64,000 nucleotides of DNA from positions 496,001 through 560,000 of the forward strand of contig PUQB01000046.1 of NCBI GenBank assembly GCA_003024785.1, read 5' to 3'. Both the position numbers and the translations under genes were made by a program. The stretch comes from Selaginella tamariscina (taxonomy: Eukaryota; Streptophyta; Lycopodiopsida; Selaginellales; Selaginellaceae). Positions 1 to 12,229 of this stretch are shown piece by piece. Position 1 is the first letter of the stretch, and every line of letters begins with the position of its first letter. The notes beneath the pieces were generated by a model. The model worked only from the letters and a program-made list of their open reading frames with translations, was not told where the DNA came from and did not search any database.

Positions 1-7
1 ATGTTTC

Positions 8-1179
8 TCATCCTTGTGGAATGGCTCGAGCAAGTTGACATGAAACACATTGTGTATTGTTCCCAACTCTGGAGGAAGATCTAACCCATAAGCCACTTTC
101 CCTACTCGCTTCACCACCTTGTATGGGCCTATGTAGTGCGATAGAAACTTCTTCGAAAGAGTTGTTGGAACCTTCAGGTTTCTGGTACTCAACAATACCA
201 TGTCCCCAACCTGATACTCTACATCCCGGATGCTTATCGTACTGCTGACGATACCTTTCCTGTGCTGCAGCCATCGCTTGACGAGCAGCTTCCCATGTTC
301 GATACAATTGTCCCGTGAACTCTGCTACAGATGGAACTCGATTGCTATCGTCTTTCGGTAACACCATACTCTGAGGAATACCACCCTTATTCCCAGTTAA
401 CACTTCCATCGGGCTACATCCGATTGCAGTGTGTGTCGAGTTATTGTAACATATCTCAGCCATATCCAAGTGTTCAGCCCAATCAAGTTGATCACCTTGA
501 ACATAGCATCTGAGATAGTCCTCGACTTGTCGGTTCACCTCTCCGTTTGACCATCAGTTTGCGGATGGTAGGCTACTGAACTTGAGCATCGTACCAAACT
601 GCTTAAACAACGTTCCCCAAAACTTCCCGTAAACGAGGATCCCGATCTGAGATCATGTTTCCGGTAGCCGCGCACTCTTATGACTTCGTGGAAGAACAAC
701 TTCGCTGCTTGAATTGCATTCACTGTCTCTACAGTTGGAATGAAATGAGCAACCTTTGAAAACCGATCGACTACCACCATGAGCGCGTTAAAACCACAAG
801 ATTTTGGCAATCCCATGATAAAGTCCAAAGTAACACTTTGAAATGGCCGCTCTGGAATCGGTATACACTGCAACTTCCCAGCTCGTTTTTGCGATCGGCT
901 CTTTACTTGTTGACATGTGGGGCATGTCTTGACATACATGGCAACATCATCTATCATACCCGGCCAATAGAATCCCTGTTTCAACAAAGCCAATGTCTTA
1001 TGCCTTCCACCATGTCCTGCCAAAGGAACGTCGTGATGCTCTCTTAACAGCCTCTCCCTCCATGTCCCTTCTGGAACATAGAGTCTCTTTTCTTTATAAT
1101 AAAGAACTCCATCTCGTACCGCAAAATGCGCCTGTTTGAGTGCATCCATTCGACTTTCTATTTGCTGGAATATTACCAT
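8..1179 (-). pseudogene. Integrase of element A
   Basis: Two frames meet near 535-538. The first carries the HHCC zinc domain (HHDVPLAGHGGRHKTLALL, then CPTCQQVKS) and the start of the catalytic core (LDFIMGLPKSCGFNALMVVVDRFSK). It ends in [11 protein letters not shown], which includes the region of the last catalytic Glu. The second frame continues with the WAEHLDMAEICYNNSTHTA segment. The centre of the core is disturbed near 620-660, so the enzyme is probably inactive as written. A chromodomain, if present, lies outside the window. Confidence 0.88.
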
Positions 1180-1260
1180 CTCTTCGTAACTGATGAACTT
1201 GTTTCCTCTTTGCCACCAGGCTCAAAGCCTCCTTAGCAAACTTGTCCTGAGGATACGCCG

Positions 1261-1689
1261 TCACAAATTCATCCACCAAAGTTGACACGGGTGCTGACAT
1301 AACACGAAGATGACCCTTCCTACTGAGTGCATCGCTACCACATTGTCCTTTCCCGCCTTATGTCTGATTTCAGGCTGAAATCGTGCCAACTTCTGCTGCC
1401 ATCTAGCATACTTTGGCGATAGCTTCGGCTGCGTTTCAAAATACCTTAGAGTTACACTATCTGTCCAAACCACAGTACATGAACTTGGAAGATAATGACG
1501 CCAATACTCCAAGGAAGCAACAATAGCATACATCTCCTTTTCGTGAGTAGGCCATCGAGTTTGCGCGGCATCTAACTTCTTCGAGAAAAAGGACACTGGA
1601 TGTCCTTTCTGTTGCAATACACCACCAATTGCAAAGTCGGAAGCGTCACATTCTACTTCAAAGGGATCTTCAAAGATGGGCAACTGCAA
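1261..1689 (-). pseudogene. RNase H of element A
   Basis: The frame carries the Gypsy RNase H signature: ECDASDFAIGGVL for the first catalytic Asp region, EKEMYAIVASLEYWRHYL for the Glu helix, and VVWTDSVTLRYF for the next Asp. The adjoining tether region RHKAGKDNVVA follows. The expected DALSRK end of the tether is lost at a frame slip near 1330. Confidence 0.85.
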
Positions 1690-1791
1690 AACTGGCTCAG
1701 AAGAGATAGCCTCTTTGAGTTTGACGAACGCACGTTGGCACTCTGGAGTCCAATGCCATGGAATGTTTCGTAAGATCTGTCAATGGGGCCG

Positions 1792-2555
1792 CTATTTCGA
1801 GTAACCCTTTATGAATCTTCGGTAATACCCTGTCAGACCAAGAAATGATCTAACTTCATGCACGTCTTTTAAAGTCATCCACTCAGTAATAGCTTGAATT
1901 TTCTTTGGGTCCATGGCAACCTCCCCACCTGAGATCAAGTGTCCCAAGAAATCTATCTTGGTTTGACCAAATGCGCACTTGCTTTCTTTAGCATACAACT
2001 GGTTCTCTCTCAACCTCTGAAACACTTTTTCTAAGTGTTCCACATGTTCTCAATTGTCGAACTGAAAATCAGAATGTCATCAATATACACCACTACGAAC
2101 TCGTCTAGATAGTCTCTAAACACATCATCCATCATTGTGCAAAAAGTTGCTGGAGCATTGCACAACCCGAATGGCAAGACTAGAAACTCAAATGATCCAT
2201 AACGCGTTCGAAAAGCGGTCTTCTCAATGTCATTCTCTGCTACCCGAATCTGATGGTACCCGATCTCAAGTCTATTCTTGAAAATACTTTGCTTTGATAG
2301 CCTATCAAATAAGTCGTCCACTCGTGGAAGAGGATACTTATTTTTGATAGTTATCGCGTTCAGCGCTCGATAGTCCACACACATTCGCATCGTACCATCC
2401 TTTTTCATTACAAACAAGATAGGTGCACCATATGGTGATCGACTAGGTCGAATGTGTCCTCGACCAATCAATTCTGTCAGCTGTCTCTTCAATTCTACTA
2501 ACTCTTGAGGATTCAACCGATATGGGGCTCTTGCCGGTGGAGACGAACCTGGCAA
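1792..2555 (-). pseudogene. Reverse transcriptase of element A
   Basis: Two overlapping frames (2555-2031 and 2043-1792) encode palm and thumb. Visible RT motifs are [18 protein letters not shown], the [12 protein letters not shown] box and the catalytic YIDDILIF box near 2080. The thumb contains [18 protein letters not shown] one-base slip near 2040 separates the two frames. The domain copies element RNA into DNA. It aligns part by part with the decayed copy at 14.0-14.7 kb. Confidence 0.9.
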
Positions 2556-2879
2556 AATCTCTATCTGTGGTCCACAGCTCGACGTGGAGGTAACTCGGGC
2601 GGCAAGTCTTCTGGCAACACATCCTTAAACATGTTCAAGACTTCCAAAATAGGTTCAGGAACAGATTCTTGACCATCTCCTATTTTGACTTCACCAGTAT
2701 CCAAAACCATTGCAAGAAACACACGTTCCCGATGTCTAACTGCTTACGCAACTGAGTTAAGGTAAGGAACATAGGATTCCAATCCTTATCAGTTAGCGTT
2801 TCCATTTGAGCGTGTTTTCTAATGTCTTCTTTATCTGCTGCAAGCGTGATTCGATTATCTCCGGAACCCCTCATTTCGA

Positions 2880-3446
2880 TTACATGTTTATGGAACCATT
2901 CCATACCCAAACAAAGTCAAACCCCGTCATATTCAAGACAACTAAGTCTAGCTTAGCCTTCCAATCTTTGATTTGGACAGGAACTGCCCTTGCTATATTA
3001 TTAGTATTTTGAGAACCTTTGCCAAAATTGATCTTTATTTCACACATCTTTATTACATCCAAATTCAATCGACGAGCTAGACTAGTCGATATGAAGTTGT
3101 ATGTTGCTCCAGTATCGATCATCATTCGGACTCGGTCCCCTCGTATCCTTCCTGTCAAATATAGCAAAGGGTCAGTTTTGTCTTGAATAGCGAATAAGGC
3201 AGGTTGTGTCTGGCACAACATTACCTCTTCTGACTCATCTTCCGGATCTTCAAGCGTTTCTGGTTCAGCAACTTCCTCTTCTACCATCGCCTTGAAATGT
3301 CCTGATTGTTGTGAGGGTGCCGGACACTCTTTAGCAAAATGACCAGGCTTGTTACAATTATAACATTTCACAACCCCGCCTGCGGAACGCGGGGGAGCAG
3401 ACTTTGGAGCCGATCCTTTGGCCTGCTGAGGAGGTGGTAACGCCAA
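2880..3446 (-). pseudogene. Gag zinc knuckle and aspartic protease of element A
   Basis: The segment begins with a CCHC zinc knuckle (CYNCNKPGHFAKEC), which binds RNA in Gag. About 90 residues later comes the retropepsin active site MIDTGATYNFIS, within GRIRGDRVRMMIDTGA. It is joined to the upstream Gag and downstream RT only across frame changes. The order knuckle then DTGA protease is standard for Ty3/Gypsy. Confidence 0.85.
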
Positions 3447-3546
3447 TGGTTTCCGAAATCCGGTGGGTCTTGATGTGTCCGAAAACTTGGAACTGCCGAC
3501 AAAGGGACTTGCACTTCGAATTGATGGCGATTGATCTGGTCGCCTA

Positions 3547-4447
3547 TCAAACCTTCTGAACCCAGACTTTGGAGGAAACTCCTTGTTTAGGTTTTGCTTC
3601 CTCCCCTTTGTACAAGTCTTCTAACGACATGCCATAAGCAACCTTTTGAGCTGCCTCTTGACATTCCCGATAGCTTGTTGGCTTGTACCTTAAGATTTCT
3701 CTTCGCGTTTTCTCATTCAAGCTAGCCATGAAGCAACTTCGAGCTTCATCATCGCTCATATTTGGCACCAATCGCCGTACACTTTCGAATCGATAAACGT
3801 GGTCCATTGGACTTCCCCGAACTCCCTGTTGACAAAGTGCCAGGTCAGCACGCAATCGCAAACCGAGATCATCCGGCATATACTGCTTTTTGATCTCCTT
3901 TTTCATGTGCTTCCAGCTGTTTCGGTATCCACGTTCACCTTCAACAATTCGCCACCAAGTCTTAGCTTCTTCTTTAAGAAACTGCTTGGCACATGCAACC
4001 TTTTCTGTCTTTCTCACGGAAGCAGCCTCGAAATAGCTTTCCATATCATACAACCAGTCATCCAAAACCTTGTAATCCTTTGAACCCATGAAATTCGAAG
4101 GCTTTACCGGTTTGAATTTACTGGGACCTCCACCACTACTTCCGTCGAAGAATCTGATTCAGAGGAACCTGACTCTGAGTCATGCTTCTTCTTCTTTTTC
4201 CGTGTGTCTGGTTGCGGAACATCTGGCACTGCGTATTCGTGGAATCCGAACGGCAACATTATCGATTCGGTCGTTCAACCCCAAACATCCCCTCGAAGTT
4301 CGTTTAGGGCATCCATCATTATTTCTCGCCAACCAGGTCGTTGCCTAACCTAGGGGGTCGACCTGGATCAGCCTCATCCATCTCCTCATTTTGAGCCTCT
4401 GCGACAGCCCTCTCTGCCTCAGGCTCTGGTTGCTTTCTCTTGCTCAT
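3547..4447 (-). pseudogene. Gag of element A (frame broken)
   Basis: The capsid-forming polyprotein starts near 4447 (MSKRKQPEPE) in one frame and continues from 4089 to 3547 in another. The second part has the retrotransposon Gag signature: KEEAKTWWR, a MPDDLGLRLRADL segment and the CFMASLNEKTRREILRY stretch typical of plant Gypsy Gag. The frame change near 4090-4320 is either a real break or a consensus error. The zinc knuckle follows in the next segment. Confidence 0.8.
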
Positions 4448-4758
4448 CGTATTGAACCCTAGTTCAACACTCGGAGAATATGCTTGGAATATTCCCAATG
4501 AAGTTGGAAACACCCTGCACAGGTTGTACACCCACACACATCAGCTTAAACTAGCATAAGACTTTCGGACATACCTAGAATCTCACGCCGACTCACTGAG
4601 CAAGTGTTCTCCGAAGTTTGACAACTCACAGGATCAAACTCTCTGCGCAGAATACAGACATGTCAACCGAAAGCAATAGAGTATATCAAGAATTTAGAGT
4701 TATCTAAACATTGAAACACCCTACAACTTAAGGCAGTCCTACTGACCGCAGAGAACTT

Positions 4759-4770
4759 GCTCCGATACCA
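4759..4770 (-). other. Primer binding site of element A
   Basis: On the minus strand the sequence two bases downstream of the LTR reads TGGTATCGGAGC. It matches the usual plant initiator tRNA-Met binding site TGGTATCAGAGC except for one base. Element B keeps the exact form at 23006-23017. This fixes the orientation and the LTR boundary. Confidence 0.85.
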
Positions 4771-4772
4771 AT

Positions 4773-5734
4773 TGTCAGAGTTTTTACCTGGTGCCACAAA
4801 GGCGGCTTGCCAGGTGCCAACCCTGGAATCCCCTCTCTGGAAACCCCACGGAATCTGGTAAAGTAACCCGTATTAGGAACCCAAGCCTTAGGAATCAAAC
4901 CCTAACTGACTAAGTCCACGAACGAGACTCACCTTGTGAATCAGGATACACGGACTAGCCGAGCTTTAGGTGTCGTTCCTAGCTTGGCGTGGTTGAGGCG
5001 GCCGGAGCAAGGCCTCAACCACTAGTTTGCGGAACGTGAACTCGGGCAATGCCTTTGAGCTTGCGAGCAGGTTTTCGGACCAAGGAATCTGACTAACTCC
5101 TTGGAAGTGACGTGCCCCTATCTCAAAGGCAAGATCCTGCCAACGATAAGGATAGTCTAACCCTAGGGTGGGTTGTACCCCTGTCGTGTGGAAGTTTCAC
5201 AACGAGGGTTGCACCTTGACGACACAAGCTTAGCTTGCACCGGTAGGAGGTTAACGAGCTCTCTTTTGAACCCAGGAAGCCTCACTACATATACTCTACC
5301 TTATTTATGTGACGGACCCCCCCCCCCTGTTTACCTAATGAGTAAGTGGGCTGGCACGGAAATGCCAGCCCTTAGAGAAAATGGTTGTCCTAACCTAACC
5401 CTAAACCTAACCCCTAGGGGGGGGGTTTAGGCGTGGGGTTAGGGCAACCCTAGGGTTAGGTCAACCCTAGGGGTGTCCCTAACCCTTATTTGACAAGCTA
5501 TATTTGCAAAGAACCCTAACCTGGAACGTCAAAACGGGGGAGAGTTTCTAGAAGGTAAGTTCTAGCTTGCCTAGAGTTTCCTGCAAATACCTAATGACAC
5601 CCGGCCGGACCATCACTAGATACCCAAGTGCACTAAGGCCTGTTTCCTACTACATCTAGGGTTCGTCACACAACTGGTAGTAACAACAGTCAAACCCCAA
5701 AGTAAAGGGTCGAGTCATAGTAAAAACTATGACA
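4773..5734 (-). repeat. LTR of element A (upstream LTR)
   Basis: The 962-bp LTR begins TGTCAGAGTTTTTACC and ends GTAAAAACTATGACA, giving the usual TG...CA ends with short inverted ends. Its length equals that of the downstream LTR of element B (10573-11534), and the two align along their whole length. It contains a C10 run near 5320 and telomere-like CCTAACCCTAAACC blocks at about 5390-5480. The target duplication cannot be checked because the other LTR lies outside the window. Confidence 0.9.
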
Positions 5735-8700
5735 TCAAGAGTCTAATCAGATATTTAAATAGACATGAGACTTAAGGTCCTACCCTAAGTCATTATCCCT
5801 CGAACCCTAGAGGATAATTGCTAGAGTGACTATTTATTGAACCCCAGAAGATAAGCCAAATAGACTTTAAGATGACATAGCTAAGGCATCGTCACTTACC
5901 CTTTAAGGACCCTCATCAAGAAAAACAACCCCTTTAGGGCGACAAGGGGAGCCTGACCCACAACTAACCCCTAAGGGTTGGTGAGACCAAGTTATACCCT
6001 AGTCCTAGGGTTAATACTTAGTGCCAATAGGAGTATGCACTTGAGGTGCACACAAGTGTTGTGGTAAATAAACCCCTAAGGCTAGGTTTGGAGAATCCTA
6101 AGTACATGATCACGCAAGTGCTTTACTAAAAGGGATTTTACTAATGAACTTATGTTGTTCAACCCCTAAACATGTTTGCACCACCAAGAAGAACATCCCT
6201 AACCAAGTGTGCTAATTAATACACTTGGTTACAAGACTTAACTTATCTTAGGTGGATGCCCAAAGCTTAGCACCATGATGTAAGCACAAGCATGCTTGCT
6301 TGCTATAGTGTTAGTGTGTTAAACATATGACACAACCCTAAAGAACGTGCCTTAGGTGCTATATTATGTGTCATTTAACCTAGTGTCATATGTTTATGTG
6401 ACATTATTTCCCAAGACATTGCCATAACCCCTTAGATTCAAGAGCTACATTTGGTGCCATGAACGTGATTCACAAATGCCAACTTTACAACCCCTCTCTT
6501 TGAGCTAATTAAAATGCCACACCCACATTTGGACAAGAACATGAACATGCCTTGCTTAATTATGAATGTTGTTCTTAGCTTGATGTGGAGGAGGTTAAAG
6601 ACATGACTAATGGAATGTGTATTTTGACAAGGCTTCCTAGGCAACATTAAGGGTATGCTACCTTGAAGGTGAGATGTATTCATATTGTTTAGAAGTTGAG
6701 GTGGCATAATAAAGAGTTGTGCCTTAATAACATAAGCTTAGTTTGCACTGGTAAAAGAATAATGAACTCATTTATGAATTTAGGAACTCTCATTACAACA
6801 TCCATATCTTATTTACATGATGAGTCCCCACCCTCTTTTTCCTAATTATGAGAGTGGGCTAGCATGGAAAGCTAACCCCAATGTTAGTGAATTAAACTCT
6901 TAATCTAATCCTAAACCCACCCCAAGGGGAGAAAGGGCTTAGGGCATGAGGTTAGGGCAACCTTAGGGGTGTTTCTAACCCTATTTGTCATAGTTTTCTT
7001 GCCCAAAGTTTCTTGCAAATACCTAATGCCACCCGACTAGACCATCACTAGATACACTTCTATTCCAATTTTGACATCCTAATTAAATTTATTAGTTAAT
7101 ACAGATGAGTTCGACATATTAAATAGGGTTAGGAACACCTCTAGGGTTGACCTAACCCCCCACCTCCTCGGGTAGGGTTTAGGGGTAGGAGTTAGGTTAG
7201 TTGAAAACTCATCTCATTACTTAAGGGGTTGGCATTCCTTGCCAACCCACTTACACATAGGAAAAGAGGGGGGGGGCCTCCGTCACATAAATAAGGTAGT
7301 GTATATGTAGGAGAATTCTTGGGTTCATGACTAAGCTTGTTATTCTTCTATTAGGGCAAACTTTAACTTGTGTCATCATATGTTGTGCCATCTTAACTTC
7401 TAAAAAATAAGGGTATATCCCACCTTTGGGGTAGTCTACCCTTTAACATTGGCAATCTATATGTCTAGGAGGTTTTATTGAATTGCATATTTCAAGGGTC
7501 GGAGGTTGAGGCTTGTCTCTAGCCTCGTCCTCCACGTCAAGCTAAGAGTAGCACTCACAACTAAGTAAGGCACATTTATGTCCTTGTTTAACTATGGGCG
7601 TGAGATCTCAGTTGATAGGTTTTCCTTATCGAGTTCCTAAGGATCACATAAGGGTTTTAGAGTTGGCACTTGAGAGCCACATTTGTGGCACTTGGTGCAA
7701 CTCTTGAATTTAAGGGTTATGACATGATAGCCTGCATCTTGGAAAATAGTGTCATATAAATATGTGATAATAGGCTAGATGGTAGCATGAGGAATGTCCT
7801 TTGGGGTTGTCTTATGGGCTCAATGCTGAGGGGTTAGATACTCTAGCAAGCAGACAAGGATGTGCTCACATTAGGGTGCTAAACTTTGGGCATTCACTTA
7901 AGGAGGTTAGGTCTCCTAACTGGATGTGCTATGTCACACTCGACTAAGGGAGTCTTCTTCTTGTGATTCGAGGGCTGAACAACCTAGCTCGTTAGTAAGA
8001 GCCCATTCGTGACCCACTTGTAAGGTCGTGTCTCAGGGTTATTCTAACTTAGCTTAGGGAGTTTACCTAACAAAACACTTTGTGTTCGTCGTCAACGCAC
8101 CCTCATATCCTCACTAAGTACTAGCCCTAGGTGTAGGGTATGACTTGGCCACTTAAACCCTTAGGGTTAATCATGATTCATAGCACTCCTAATCACCCTA
8201 AAAGGGTTGTACTCCTCAATGAGGGTGATTCTTCAAGGGGTAAGTCACGATGCCTTGACTTTATCATGGGGGTATGTGCAAGGCATGTCTCCTTAAAAAG
8301 GGTTAGGGCATGAACCTATCTAGGTCTTTTGGGACAAGATCCTAAAGTTATTTAGATTATCCTCTAAAAGTTTTGAGGGATAGTCATTCTAGAGGACTTA
8401 GGGTAGGACTCTAAGTCTTGTGCTTACTTGGGTATTTAAGTCAATCTTTAGAAGTTGTTTTGGAAGACTTAACATTGCTCACATAGGGTGTTAACGTTGG
8501 ATGGCCACTTGGCAGTAACGTGTTGCCATGTGTTTAAAAAAGAGCTTGATTCCAATAAAAAGTCTTGTACAGTTTACGTAGCTATATACTAACGGGGGAT
8601 AGGTATAATAGCAAGCCCTTATGTTAAAGGGTAATGAGATACATTGAGGGATGCAGAAATGTGAGGTTATAATACGTAACATATGGAAATGTGGAACCAT

Positions 8701-10567
8701 GGAAAATCAAAGAAACATGAAGCTGTTGGATTAGGCATTTGAGATGAATTCAAATTGCTTGTTGTGCGCTTGAGGACATGGTGGAAGGAATAAAGTAAAA
8801 CTTTATTTCTTGTTAACCTAAGGGGCTGGCAATCAACAATAACTAAAAGCCTTTGATATAATTCTAATTAAGTAAAGAAATTAATCATTGTATTGTTTGT
8901 GTTGGTGATAAACTTTACAGATGTGCAAAGGTTTCTAGTGACTTCATTCGCAGGTGGTGCTTCTGGCAACTAAGTTTATGACTTAGTAAATGACGGTTCT
9001 AAAGTACTTGGCTTCACGTAATGCAAGGGGGGTAATGACTATTATGCAAATTTTTTTGTTGATTTTGCATAGAGTGATATGTTTAGTTTTGGTTGACATT
9101 GTCAAAAATGTAATTTTTTTTATGACCTATAGTTTTCCTTTGGAGTTGATTGTTGTTACTTACTGAACTATGTTGATAAGCCTTAGTGTAGAAGAAACAT
9201 GCCCGCTTAGTGCATTTGGGTATTCTAGTGATGGTTCAACCAGGTGTCGTTAGGTATTTGCAAGAAACTCTAATTAAGCTACACTTCCATATAAAATCTC
9301 TCTCTCGATTTTGACATCCCAGTTAGGTTTACGCTTAATGCATATGAGTTTGGCATGTTAAATAGGGTTAGGAACACCCTTAGGGTTGCCCAACCCCCAA
9401 CCCCCTCGGATAGGGTTAGGGTAGGAGTTAGGTTAGTTGAAAACTCATCTCATTAACTAAGGGGTTAGCATTCAGTCCCAACCCACTTACACATATAGGG
9501 GAGGGGAGGGGAGGGGAGGGGAGGGGGGGTCCGTCACATAAATAAGGTAGTGTATATGTAGGAGAGTTCTTAGGTTCATGACTGAGCTTGTTATTCTTCT
9601 ATTGGGGCTGTCGTTAAGGCATAACCCTATTGTGCTGCCTCAACTTTTAAATAATAAACGTACCATCTTCGAAGTAGTCTATTCTTAACATTGGCGAATC
9701 CATGTCTATGAGGTCTTATCAAACTGCACATTTCAAGGGTCAGAGGTTGAGGCTTGTCTTTAGCCTTGTCCTCCATGTCAAGCTAAGAGTAAGTACTCAC
9801 AGTTAAGCAGGGCATATTCGTGTCCTTGTCCAATTATGGGTGTGAGATCTTGGCTGACATGTTTTCCTTATCGAGTCCTGAGAGGGATCAGAAAGGGGTT
9901 CTAGAGTTGGCACTTGAGAGCCACATTTGTGGCACCTAGTGCAACTTTTGAATTTAAGGGGTTATGGCATGATATCCTGCATCTTGGGAATCAATGCCAT
10001 ATGAAAATGTGACACTAGGCTAGATGGCACATAGTACAACACCCAAGGCACGTTCTTTAGAGTTTGTCTCATGGGCTCAATGCTGAGGGGTTTGATACTC
10101 TAGCAAGTAGACAAGCATGTGCTCACATTAGGGTGTTAAACCTTGGGCATTTGCTCAAGGGAGGTTAGGTCTCCTAACTGGATGTGCTACCATCACACTT
10201 GGCTAAGGGGAGTCTTCTCCTTGTGATCCAAGGGTTGAACAACCTAAGCTTGTTAGCAAGAGCCCATTTGTGAGGCACTCACGAGGTCGTGTACTTAAAG
10301 TTATCCTAACATAGCTTTGGGGAGTTTACTTAGCAGAACACTCACGTTCATTTTAGCTCATCCTCATGTCCTCAATAAGTGTTAGCCTTAGGTATAGGGT
10401 ATGACATAGCCACTCAAACCCTTAGGGGTTAGTCATGGTTCATAACACCCCTTGTTGCTCTAAAGGGGTTGTACTCTCCAATGAGGGTGATTCCTTAAGG
10501 GGTAAATTATAATGCCTTGACTATGTCATGGGGTATGTGCAAGGCATGTCTCTTTAAAGGGGTTACA
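5735..10567. repeat. Relics of the A/B LTR family and its non-coding unit, partly inverted
   Basis: No gene is visible. The region is built from degenerate copies of the A/B-type LTR (minus copy about 6440-7060; plus copies about 7060-7700 and 9215-9945) joined to a non-coding unit of roughly 0.7-1 kb. The unit is in reverse orientation at 5735-6430 and forward at about 7700-8490 and 9945-10567. The forward copies share long stretches such as the one around GGGCTCAATGCTGAGGGGTT. The left and middle blocks form a large imperfect inverted repeat centred near 7060. Element B later split the third unit, which resumes at 23848. Confidence 0.75.
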
Positions 10568-10572
10568 ACATG

Positions 10573-11534
10573 TGTCAAAGTTTTTTACTTGGTGCCACAA
10601 AGGTAGCTTGCGAGATGCCAACCTTGAAATCCCCTTTTTGGAAACCTCATGAAATTTAGTAAAGTAACCCACATTAGGAACTCATCCCTTAGGAACTTAA
10701 ACCCCTAGCTGACTAAATCCACGAACGTGGCTTACCTTGTGAATCAGGATACATATACTAGCCGAGCTACAAGTATCATTCCTAACTTGGTGTGGTTGAG
10801 GCGGTCAGAGCAAGGCCTCAACTATTAGTTCTGCAAAATGTGAACTCGGGCAATGCCTTTGAGTTTGCGAGTAGGTTTTCGAACCAAGGAATTTGACTAA
10901 CTCCTTGGAAGTGACGTACTCAGTCACAAAGGTAAGATCCTGCCAACAATAAGAATAGTCTAACCCAAAGGTGGGACATACCCCTATCATGTGGAACTTG
11001 GGGTAGCACAATAGAGAGTTGTGCCTTGACGACACAAGCTTAGCTTGCATCAGTAGGAGGTTAATGAGCTTTCTTTTGAACTCAGGAAGCCTCATTATAT
11101 ACTCTACCTTAACTATGTGGCGAAGCCCCCCCTGCCCCCTCCCCTCCCCCCCTCCCCCCTGTTTCCCTAAATGAGTAAGTGGGCTAGCACGAAAATGCCA
11201 GCTAAGCTTAACCCTAAACTTAACCCCTAGGGGGGGTATTAGGGCGTAGGGTTAGGGCAACCCTAGGGGTGTCCCTAACCTTTTGACAAGCTATACTTTT
11301 GCAGAAAACCTACCTTGGAACATCAAATTGGAGAAGAGTTTTCTAAAAGGTAAGTACTACCTTCGCTTAGAATTTCTTGAGGTATCTAGTGACAGCCGAC
11401 CGGACTACCCCTAAACACCTAAGTGCACTAAGTGGGGATGTTTCTCATTACATCTAGGGTTCGTCACACAACTCGATAGGTAACAATAGTCAAATCCCAA
11501 AGTAAAGGATTAAGTCATAGTAAAAACTATGACA
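10573..11534 (-). repeat. Downstream LTR of element B
   Basis: The 962-bp LTR begins TGTCAAAGTTTTTTAC and ends GTAAAAACTATGACA. It is preceded by target duplication ACATG. It contains C-rich runs near 11128-11160 and telomere-like CCTAA blocks near 11205-11280, as in the other family members. Confidence 0.9.
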
Positions 11535-12013
11535 CACTCCCCACCTTTGAAAATATCAACGTCCTCATTGATGTCCGATTTCAAGACTAGACTAGGTTAG
11601 AAAAAATTAATTGAAAACTAACGCTAATCACTCTATGCAGAGTCAGCAAAAAGTTCACATAATTTGCATTACCCCCTTGCGTTATATGAAACCAAGTACT
11701 TCGAAACTATCATTCATTAAGTGGCTAGCTTAGCTGCCGAAGGCACCACATGTGACAAGAAGTCACTTGGAGACCTTTTACACATCTGCAAAGTCTGTCA
11801 CTTGACACAAACAACAAGTTAGTTAATTTCTTCAAGTTAATTAGAATTTATATTCGAGGCCTCTAGTTAATATTGTTTATCGGCCCCTAGGTTAATAAAA
11901 AATAAAGTTCACTTTATTTCTTATCATCATTACCAACAGTTTGAGACCTCGCCAACTCATTCACTAAGTCCATCGCATTCTATAGATTCTCCAATGGTTC
12001 CCATGTCAGCTCG

Positions 12014-12196
12014 CTAACCTTTCCACTTAACAAGATATTCCCATTTACGTTTTCGCGACCCTTTGCGTTTAATATCCTTTGCATCTAAAATCGACTCAAC
12101 TTTGAACTCTTTCATATCACTAACTAGATCAAGAAGCGGACATAAATTTTTATATCTCTGCAGATGTTTCTCATTCTTGTGGAATGGCTTGAGCAA
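12014..12196 (-). pseudogene. Chromodomain of element B
   Basis: The C-terminal end of the Pol protein keeps a recognisable chromodomain start: FKVESILDAKDIKRKG followed by KWEYLVKWKG. Chromodomains steer chromovirus integration to modified histones. This places the A/B family among plant chromoviruses. The rest of the domain is disrupted before 12014. Confidence 0.8.
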
Positions 12197-12229
12197 ATTA
12201 GTTTTTATACCTCGCTCCCAACTCCGTAG

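Larger units (their letters stand above)
1..5734 (-). mobile_element. Element A: Ty3/Gypsy chromovirus, 3' end outside window
   Basis: A minus-strand LTR retrotransposon that runs off the left edge. Read on the minus strand it has the upstream LTR (4773-5734), a primer binding site for initiator tRNA-Met, Gag with a CCHC knuckle, aspartic protease, reverse transcriptase, RNase H and integrase, in the Gypsy order PR-RT-RH-IN. The reading frame is broken in several places, so it is probably not autonomous as sequenced. It is clearly better preserved than its relative at 10573-23842. The relative carries a chromodomain after integrase; in A that part would lie beyond the window. It inserted into relics of its own LTR family (right flank from 5735). 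Confidence 0.93.

Noticed and set aside
5390..5480. Chromosome end (telomere)
   Set aside because: The CCCTAA blocks are short, degenerate and sit at a fixed position within every copy of one LTR family.
10805..11095. 96-codon minus-strand frame
   Set aside because: It lies inside the downstream LTR of element B.
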